64,000 bases of DNA from Flaveria trinervia (taxonomy: Eukaryota > Streptophyta > Magnoliopsida > Asterales > Asteraceae), in contig CM046452.1 in the NCBI GenBank assembly GCA_025506515.1, forward strand, positions 68,918,665-68,982,664, in the 5' to 3' direction. The position numbers were made by a program, and so were the translations under genes. The notes under the pieces were generated by a model. That model made no database searches. It worked only from the letters and a program-made list of their open reading frames with translations, and was not told where the DNA came from. The first letter of the stretch is position 1; every line of letters begins with the position of its first letter. Positions 56,047 through 64,000 of the stretch are shown here, piece after piece.

Positions 56047-57900
56047 ATGATCCCACAACTGTTACTGGTAGATTCCCTGTTAATGGTTGTTTTGCTACGG
56101 TACTATTTGATACTGGAGCCGATAGGAGTTTTGTGTTCTTAAAGTTCTGTAGTCTTTTAAGTGATATACCCTCTGCTTTAGAATCTAAATACACTGTGGA
56201 ATTAGCCGACGGTAAACAAATCCATGTAACGCATATCCTTAAAGACTGTAAGATAGAACTTGCTGGTCATACTTTCGCTATAGATGTCATGCCTGTTACA
56301 CTGGGGAGTTTTGATGTTGTGATAGGCATGGATTGGCTCTCTAGCAAGCAAGCGGAAGTCATATGTCACGAGAAGATCATACGGATCCCGGTTGGTGATC
56401 AAATCCTTACTGTCAGAGGTGATAGAAGTGGTGCTGTGATAGGCATCATCTCATATATGAAAGCTCAAAAGTTGTTACGAAAGGGCCGTGTGGCTATCCT
56501 AGCACTTGTAACTGATAAGCTGGTAAGAGAAAAGAGCATGGAGGATATTCCCGTAGTACGCGACTTTCCAGAGGTGTTCCCAGAGGATCTTCCTGGATTA
56601 CCACCTCACCGCCAAGTGGAATTCCAGATTGAGTGACTCCCGGCGCAGCCCCGATTGCTAGGGCACCTTATCGATTAGCACCAAACGAACTACAGGAGTT
56701 GTCGTCACAACTTCAGGAGCTTTTGGATAAGGGCTTTATTCGACCTAGTACATCACCTTGGGGAGCTCCTGTTCTTTGTGTAAGAAGAAGGATGGCACAT
56801 TCCGGATGTGCATCGATTATCGAGAGTTAAACAAAGTAACAGTCAAGAACCGATACCCTTTACCTCGTATTGACGACTTGTTCGATCAGCTTCAAGGATC
56901 AAGCTATTATTCGAAGATTGACTTGAGATCTGGTTATCATCAACTCAGAGTTCGAGAAGAAGACATTCCCAAGACTACGTTTCGTACTCGTTATGGTCAT
57001 TATGAGTTCTTAGTCATGCCTTTTGGGTTGACTAATGCACCTGCTGTGTTCATGGACCTCATGAACCGCGTGTGCAAACCTTATCTTGATCAGTTTGTCA
57101 TTGTGTTCATCGATGATATACTGATATATTCTAGGACCAAGGAGGAGCATGAAGAACACTTGCGAATGATCTTGGAACTGTTGAAAAATGAGCAGCTGTA
57201 TGCTAAATTCTCAAAGTGTGACTTTTGGATAAGAGAAGTACAATTCCTAGGTCATATTGTTAATGAGAAAGGATACACGTTGATCCTGCCAAAATTGAGG
57301 CGATAAAGAATTGGACTACACCCAAAACACCAAAAGAGATAAGACAATTTCTAGGATTAGCAGGATATTACCGCCGATTCATAGAAGGATTTTCTAAGAT
57401 CGCACAACCTCTCACAGCCTTGACTCACAAAGGAACGACATACAAATGGACAGAGAGTCAAGAATCAGCTTTCCAATTATTAAAACGAAAACTCTGTACT
57501 GCCCCGATATTAGCATTACCAGAGGGAACAGATGACTTTGTGGTGTATTGCGATGCATCCATTCAAGGATTGGGTTGTGTCTTGATGCAACGAGATAAGC
57601 TGATAGCCTACGCCTCGAGACAACTAAAGGTTCATGAGAAGAACTATACTACCCATGACTTAGAATTGGGTGCAGTAGTTTTTTCCTTAAAGATCTGGAG
57701 ACATTACTTGTATGGTACCAAGTGCACTATCTACACCGATCACAAGAGTCTTCAACATATCTTTGAACAAAAAGAGTTGAATATGAGGCAGCGACGTTGG
57801 GTGGAACTACTAAATGATTATGATTGTGCAATTAAGGATCATCTGGGAAAGGGAACGTAGTTGCCGATGCTTTAAGCAGAAGGAAACAGCTAAACCCCGA
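56047..57900 (+). pseudogene. Gypsy-4 protease, RT and RNase H
   Basis: The protease active site DTG is at 56109-56117 (VLFDTGADRSFV). The domain is open to 56636 (VELADGKQI, VVIGMDWLS, VFPEDLPGLPPHRQVEF). Shifts follow near 56632 and 56785. RT is open at 56758-57306 (MCIDYRELNKV, SKIDLRSGYHQLRV, PFGLTNAPAVF), with FIDD at 57106-57117. Another shift near 57280 is followed by RNase H (57310-57860: DDFVVYCDASIQGLG, KLIAYASRQLK, LELGAVVFSLKIWRHYL, YTDHKSLQHIF, NMRQRRWVELL). A shift at the GKANVV-type block (about 57855) ends it. Each lesion is a one- or two-base indel, and the catalytic residues themselves remain. Confidence 0.9.
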
Positions 57901-59488
57901 TGGGTGCGAGCTTTACAGGTTACTATCAGTACCCAACTGGCCGAACAAGTTAAGGAAGCACAGATAGAAGCTTTAAAAGTGGAAAATATTGGTTCTGAGT
58001 TGTTAGGGGGAATGGATAAGCAGCTAGTGGTGAAAGAGGATGGAATTCGGTATTTCATGGATAGACTTTGGGTGCCTGTTCATGGAAATCTGAGAGATTT
58101 AGTTATGAGCGAGGCACACAAATCTAAGTATTCTATACATCTTGGATCCGACAAGATGTATCATGACCTAAAGGCTCACTATTGGTGGCCCAACATGAAA
58201 GCGGATGTAGCTACATATGTGAGCAAGTGTTTGACCTGCTCGAAGGTAAAAGTAGAATATCAAAAACCATCCGGACTGTTACAACAACTCGAGATTCCAA
58301 TGTGGAAATAGGAACAAATCTCCATGGATTTTATTACTAAGCTACCCCAGACTAGTACTGGTTGTGACACGATATGGGTTATTGTGGATCGATTGACAAA
58401 GTCTGCTCACTTCCTTGCAATGAAGGAAACGGATAAGATGGAGAAATTAACTCGATTGTACCTTAAAGAGATCGTTTCAAGACATGGAGTACCGATCTCA
58501 ATTATTTCCGATCGTGACACTCGTTTCACGTCACATTTCTGGCAATCATTGCAGAAATCTTTGGGTACACGTTTGGATATGAGTACTGCATATCATCCAC
58601 AGACGGATGGTCAGAGTGAGCGTACTATACAGACGTTGGAAGATATGCTACGTGCTTGTGTGATTGAATTCGGGAATAACTGGGAAATTCACCTGCCATT
58701 GGTGGAGTTTTCTTATAACAACAGTTATCATACTAGCATACAGGCAGCACCTTTCGAGGCGCTGTGGGAGAAAATGTCGATCACCGGTTGCTGGGCAGAA
58801 ATTGGTGATAGTCAGATAACAGGTCCGAGTTAATTCATGAGACAACTGAGAAGATTATACAGATATGGAACCGTATGGCTGCAGCGTGAGACAGACAAAA
58901 GAGTTATGATGACAAGAGACGGAAACCTTTAGAGTTTCAGGTTGGTGACAAGGTTTTGTTGAAAGTCTCACCATGGAAAGGCGTAGTTCGGTTTGGCAAA
59001 CGAGGGAAACTAATCCGAGGTACGTTGGACCATTTGAGATAGTGGAAAGAATAGGTCCAGTAGCCTATCGATTAGCCCTACCTGATTCACTAAGTGGAAT
59101 TCATGATGTATTTCACGTGTCAAACCTGAAGAAGTGCATAACTGATGAAACGACGGTCGTACCACTAGAAGAAATTCAAGTGGATGAACAATTGCATTTT
59201 ATTGAAGAACCAGTTGACGTGATGGACCGTGAGGTGAAAACACTTAAGCAAAGCAAGATACCTATTGTTAAAATCTGTTGGAATTCGCGACGTGGACCGG
59301 AATTCACATGGGAACGGGAAGATCAAATGAAGCTTAAGTACCCTCAACTATTCGAAGGGACGATGCCAGCAGACGAAGGTATTGATTTAATTTCGGGACA
59401 AAATTTCTTTCAACATGGGGATGATGTGACAACTCATCCAAAACTCACTCGATTTCGATTTCTGTGTGCCAATGCAGTAGACCAATGA
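57901..59488 (+). pseudogene. Gypsy-4 integrase and chromodomain
   Basis: The zinc domain (EAHKSKYSIHLG, then CLTCSKVKVEYQKPSG) is intact, ending at a TAG (58309-58311) where related copies have Trp. The core is open at 58324-58833: MDFITKLP, WVIVDRLTKSAHFL, IISDRDTRF, HPQTDGQSERTIQTLEDMLR. The three acidic residues are present. Shifts occur near 58765, 58830 and 58995, and a TGA at 58887-58889. The end is open at 58973-59488: NPRYVGPFEIVERIGPVAYR, then the chromodomain (VMDREVKTLKQSKIP, CWNSRRGPEFTWEREDQM). The frame then runs about 45 codons past the chromodomain through a duplicated polypurine region. Confidence 0.9.
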
Positions 59489-59549
59489 TGGAACACTCTC
59501 ACCATGTAACTCAATTTTCGGGACGAAAATTCTTTCAACATGGGGATAA
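59385..59549 (+). other. Gypsy-4 polypurine tract with upstream duplicate
   Basis: A TTCGGGAC-AAAATT-CTTTCAACATGGGGAT block occurs twice (59392-59420 and 59517-59547, quoted here in parts). Only the second is next to the 3' LTR start TGTGACA and can prime plus-strand synthesis. The first lies inside the open frame after the chromodomain and is followed by GTGACAACTC, a remnant of an LTR-like start. Confidence 0.7.
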
Positions 59550-62274
59550 TGTGACATCTGGTAAATTTCCATTACCAAACTCCATTAGTTCCGTTACGTG
59601 TCGTGAGCACACACTAGTTGTCGTTTAACGTTGGTGACCTAATAATAATGGGTAATGTTCATTTGGTGTGAATCTAAGTGATTATGTGAGTATTGGGTTA
59701 TGTCTATGTGTTTACACATTTTTAAAAGGTTAATTAGAAAATTAATCGCGTAACGCGGAAACGTGCATACTTATTCGTATGTCTTGTGTTTTTATAAAGA
59801 TAAGATATATAATGATTTTCATAAGTTTATATCTTTATATTATGAAGTTAAAAACACTTTACAAAGAGTTTAAAGCTTAGTTTTTATAAAATACAAATTA
59901 CAAGGGTAAAAGGGTAAATGTGTAAATTAAACTAAACAAAACAAACCCAAACCCTAATCTACCAACCCTTCGGCCGCAAACACTCCCCAAACACCCCTCC
60001 CTTTGCGAATTCAATCAAGAACAAGTAAGAAAGCACCAATTTGATTCGATTTCAAGGATTACAACACATAGGAAGCATCAATTCAAGCAATTACACGTTT
60101 AAAGGTTAGGTTTTTCAAGTTTTTGTGAGTTGTTCATGGTGGCCGAATCTTGGTTGCGAAATTGACCTTCATGAGGTCGAATTTGATGTTGTTTGGTGAT
60201 GTTAGTATGTTAGTTAGATTGTATATATGTTAGTTAACGTCGATTATGCATGAATTTTATGTTTTTAGTGGATTGATCATGAACTTTGGATATGAAGCAA
60301 ACCCTAATTCGAAAATGCTATGATTATGCATGATGGATGATTGTTTGATGAATGTTTGATGATTAATAGGTTGTATGAATGTTAGAATACATTGATTATG
60401 CAAGAAAGTTGGGATTTTGATATATTGTTCATAGGTTACTAAGAATAGTAACTTTATTTTGCATGTAATGTTGAATTATGGATGGTATGATGTTATGGAT
60501 GAATTCATGATGATGATAGATGCTAGATTGTTGTTATGAATGCTAGAAATCTTTAATGTGATGTTGTTGTTCATAGCTTGCCAAAAGTAGAAACTTGTTT
60601 ATGAAGATTGTTAGATTATGGTGATTAGGTGATGTTGATCATGTCTAGATATTGTATGGAGCTTGAGATAGTATAAATATGTTGAATGCATGAATACATT
60701 GGATGGTTGATGGATGTTGGGATGTACTTTCCCAAAGGGAAACTTATTTGCCTAAAGTCTGAAAAATGATAGCTTGAACATGTTTGGGATGTTAGGAACA
60801 TGTTAGTATGATCATGGATAGATTCTAATGTGGTAGAACATGGTAATTTGGTTGTATGTAATGCCAGGGTAATCATGAATGATATTTGGACATTTATGAT
60901 CATGTATGATTTGGATGTTGTTTAGTAGTAGGACATCATGTTTGGGACTGGTAATTGATTGTTGGAATGTTGTTGAATGCAATGCATATGGATAATGAAT
61001 ATGGTTATGATCATCATACACGCGTGCGAATCTGAGGCCCCTACTTAGTAGGATTGGCAGGGTTTAGGATGTGAAGTCGTGAGTGGCTTCACATGGCATG
61101 TAGTGAGTGGTTTGATCTCTGTGTGACATGTTAGTTGTGTATAACTAGTAGTTATGTTAATGTTCTAGATTCACATGACTTGTATGATACTTGGTTGAAT
61201 GATGATCTAAGTGCTACACCTGGATGATATAGCATACATATAATCTATTTGAATGTTAACAATGCATAACAGATGTGTATGATTACTTGAATGGTTTACA
61301 ACACATAAAGTCACCAACGGGTCAAATGGGTCAACTAGGTCAAACATTGTCTGTTTTGTTTGAAATCTTGAGTCCTTGGTTGTAGTGTACTTAGGGTTTC
61401 ACATGTTCTTTGATTACACGTATTCATGCACTTATATGATCTAGGTAACCTCTGAAGGTTGTCTGTCTATTCTGTTTGACAAGTCAAACTCTGTGTATCT
61501 AAACGCATATCAGGTGAGTTCATGCCCCATTTTTTTATTTACTCTCTTTGGGGGAGATAGCATACTGGTAAATCATGAACGCTTGATGTATTTAAGTTGT
61601 GTACAATATTATATAGTGTTGATATCATGGAAAGTCCTCACACTTTCGAATTGTTAATATTGATTAGCGGGGAAATTTGGGTAGTACTACTGGGTCTAAC
61701 GAGCCCCACCTGTGTGACTCGAGGTCAACCGGATGCAAGTTGTCCTAAAGAACATTGTCACGACGTGTTAAGTCGTGGCAGGAGGCAACAACGTAACACA
61801 GTCGGCTTCAATACGAAATCACTATGAAATAATATTTATTGTTAATGGACTAGCTATCTGTTACAATACGCTACTTGTACATCTCTATACTTAAACTGTT
61901 TATTTTTGAATATCTCTTGAACTCACCAACCATTGTGTTGACATTTTTAGTATGCTATTCTCAGGTCCTTAGCTTGCTTGCCATAGGAGCACTGCATGGT
62001 CCACTGCATTCTATGACACGGTCTTCAAGACAATTTTACCATTTTAATAGTTATTGATTTCTCTTTTGGGATTGGCATGTGTTTTGCCACAAATATACTT
62101 TTATTACTTTGGGTTATTTTCAAAACGCTTCCGCACTCTTTAATTTATTGACTTTGGATTAATTTCACTTAAATTATGGCATATAGAGTCGTTCTGAGTA
62201 ACTATTGACTGTGATCCTGGTTTGTTCACACGCCTTGCGGTAAAACTCCGCAAGTGGATTTTGAGGGTGTGACA
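59550..62274 (+). repeat. Gypsy-4 3' LTR
   Basis: It runs from TGTGACATCTGG to GGGTGTGACA (2725 bp). It matches 50912-53577 almost throughout. It has an 11-bp tandem copy near 60350-60361 and a 50-bp stretch (61396-61445, bounded by TAGG repeats) absent from the 5' LTR. Confidence 0.93.
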
Positions 62275-62279
62275 TGTAG
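62275..62279 (+). repeat. Gypsy-4 right target-site copy
   Basis: TGTAG pairs with TTTAG at 50907-50911; the one mismatch arose after insertion or reflects an error. Confidence 0.7.
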
Positions 62280-64000
62280 CATTTTCTGATCAAATATATG
62301 TTGTAAACTCTTATGATCCGTATATACTGTGCATTTTGTCCCATACAGATAATGTCTCCAGATCTTAAGTGCAAATACTACTGCTCCTAATTCTAAATCA
62401 TGAGTAGTGTAATTCTTTTCACTTCCCCTAAGTTGTCTGGAGGCATAGGCAATGACTCTACTTCGTTGCATTAGCACACAACCAAATCCTTGACGAGACA
62501 CGTCACAATATATCACAAAATCATCAGTCCCTTCTGGTAATGACAAAATAGGTGCACTACATAATTTACTTTTTAAGAGTTCGAATGCACCCTTTTGTTT
62601 TTCTCCCCAGACATATGGCTTGTCCTTTTGAGTTAACTCAGTCAAAGGTTGAGCTATCGTAGAAAATTTTTCTATGAATCTCCTATAATATCCTGCTAGT
62701 CCTAAGAATTGGCGTATTTCTGTCGGTGTCTTGGGGTCCTCCCATTTCTTAACAGCTTCTATTTTTGCTGGATCTACCTGTATACCTTCTTGATTGACTA
62801 TGTGTCCAAGGAATTGCACTTCTCTTTTCTAGAATTCACATTTTGAGAATTTTGCATATAATTTTTCTTTTCTTAGTAATTCCAATGTCAATCTTAAGTT
62901 TTGTTCATGATCTTCCTTATTCTTAGAATAAATTAGAATGTCATCTATAAAGACTGACAAACTTATCTAGATATGGTTTACATATCCTATTCATTAGATC
63001 CATATATATGGCTGGAGCATTGGTTAATCCAAATGGCATTACCAAAAATTCATAATGTTCATACCTTGTTCTGAATGCCGTTTTTGGTATGTCCTCATCC
63101 TGTATTCTTAACTGATGATATCCTGATCTTAAGTCTATCTTTGAAAAGTAACTAGATCCTTGTAACTGATCGAATAGGTCGTCTATTCTAGGTAGGGGAT
63201 ACTTATTCTTCACAGTTACCTTATTAAGTTCCCTATAATCTATACACATTCTAAACGTTCCATCTTTCTTTTTAACAAATAAAACTGGTGCTCCCCAGGG
63301 TGATACACTAGGGCGTATAAATCCATTATCAAGTAATTCTTGAAGTTGGCTCATTAATTCCTTCATTTCGGTAGGTGCTAAACGGTAGGGTGCCTTAGCA
63401 ATAGGGGTTGTTACTGGTATCAATTCAATTTTGAACTCTACTTGACGAGGGGGTGGTAAACCAGGTAATTCATCAGGAAATATATCAGAATATTCATTGA
63501 CAATTGGAACATCTTTTAGGTTTACTTTGTCTATCTTGGTGTCGACAATATGGGCTAGGAAAGCTAAACATCTCTTTCTTAAACATTTTTGTGCGTTCTT
63601 GCAAGAAATTATCTTTATGACACCTCTAGGTTTTTCACCATATATACACAGTGTTCTATTTTCATTAATCAGAGGAATTTTGATCATTTTCTTACCACAT
63701 ACTATGTCAGCTTGATTTTTACTTAACCAATCCTTTCCTACAACAATGTTAAATCCTCCTAAATCAATAGAAATCAGATCTATATTGAAATAGTTTTCAT
63801 CTAGATTCATTGTGCAATTAGGAATGATTTCATAAGCTTCAATTATCTTACCATCAGCTAGTTCTATCATATATTTTTGACTTAACTAGTCTGAGGTTAG
63901 GTTAAGCAGTGGTCTAAACATATTTGAAACGAAACTACGGGTTGCTCCAGTATCGAATAGTACAGTGGCGTACTGATTGTTTATAGGAAACGTACCCATC
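62280..64000 (-). pseudogene. Gypsy-3 protease, RT and RNase H (5' part)
   Basis: On the minus strand, the protease motif LFDTGATRSF lies near 63940-63960. A TAG (63886-63888) breaks the frame shortly after. 62941-63870 is open for 309 codons: VVGKDWLSKNQADIV, FPDELPGLPPPRQVEF, MCIDYRELNKVTV, SKIDLRSGYHQLRI, PFGLTNAPAIY. A 2-bp deletion at about 62960 falls directly before the catalytic FIDD. A Trp-to-TAG change sits at about 62830 in the CEF*KREVQF block. 62280-62819 is open through RNase H (QFLGHIVNQEGIQVD, LGLAGYYRRFIEKF, DDFVIYCDVSRQGFG, YTDHKSLQHIFDQK) up to the Gypsy-4 insertion. The protease start lies at the window edge. Confidence 0.9.

Larger units (their letters stand above)
50912..62274 (+). 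mobile_element. Gypsy-4: full-length chromovirus nested in Gypsy-3
   Basis: In order: 5' LTR, primer site, an extra coiled-coil ORF, gag with a probable intron, protease, RT, RNase H, integrase, chromodomain, polypurine tract and 3' LTR. The LTRs differ only by scattered substitutions and two notable indels, so it is the youngest insertion here. Even so, its genes hold roughly ten stops or shifts. Confidence 0.93.
46584..64000 (-). mobile_element. Gypsy-3: minus-strand chromovirus, extends past window
   Basis: On the minus strand the order is protease (from 64000), RT, RNase H, [Gypsy-4 insertion], rest of RNase H, integrase, chromodomain, polypurine tract and 3' LTR. Gag and the 5' LTR lie beyond the window. 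Its damage is light: one stop before RT, one 2-bp deletion, one Trp-to-stop and one shift near the chromodomain. It is a Tekay/Del-type chromovirus by its chromodomain and long LTR. Confidence 0.88.

Noticed and set aside
46584..64000. CRISPR array, prokaryotic operon or phage content anywhere in the window
   Set aside because: All recognisable genes are plant-type retrotransposon genes or a plant DUF241 gene. The regular repeats are LTRs and microsatellites.

Overview
This is a plant nuclear genome window, almost certainly from a eudicot. Asteraceae is my best guess from the style of the chromoviral LTRs, but nothing here proves it. Nearly everything is nested, decayed LTR retrotransposon DNA. 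I can support only one ordinary host gene, a DUF241-family gene at 44503-45420 on the minus strand with a TATA box at 45491-45498.

Layout. 1-551 is a minus-strand Ty1-copia RT/RNase H scrap. 552-2482 and 18126-20155 are two parts of a decayed Sirevirus-type copia (Copia-C). Between them lie a truncated gypsy LTR (Gypsy-2 family, 2483-4230) and a second Sirevirus-type element, Copia-A (4246-18125). Copia-A carries an inverted, truncated LTR of the Gypsy-1 family at 12915-15102. 20156-20512 is a minus-strand gypsy RT scrap joined head to head with Gypsy-1 (20513-25909; RT, RNase H, integrase, chromodomain, 3' LTR). 25910-26247 plus 26248-28146 and 40605-40677 form the leader and LTR of minus-strand Gypsy-2. 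That LTR is split by Copia-B (28147-40604), which has both LTRs and a 5-bp TTTTT target duplication. 40678-43110 is a decayed chromovirus of a different lineage (Reina-like). After the host gene comes a roughly 420-bp pentanucleotide microsatellite (46160-46583). Then minus-strand Gypsy-3 runs from 46584 past the window end. It is interrupted within RNase H by plus-strand Gypsy-4 (50912-62274), which has near-identical LTRs, a tRNA-Met-type primer site and an imperfect target duplication.

How the parts work together. Each element once encoded gag, protease, reverse transcriptase/RNase H and integrase for its own copying; all copies here are broken by stops, frameshifts or deletions. Three Sirevirus-type copies share an unusual unit downstream of pol: TTCCGAAG-like motifs (clear in A and B, degenerate in C), a TATA-like box, a pyrimidine-rich leader and the ATG of a third ORF, with TATA-to-ATG spacing of 113-121 bp. 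The same motif is clustered in the U3 part of their LTRs. This suggests an internal, LTR-mimicking promoter for the third ORF. Gypsy-4 has two oddities: an extra coiled-coil/acidic-tail ORF upstream of gag, and a probable 81-bp spliceosomal intron within gag. Gypsy-1-type LTRs carry tRNA-like A and B boxes at exact tRNA spacing. These four signals are the best candidates for something undescribed.
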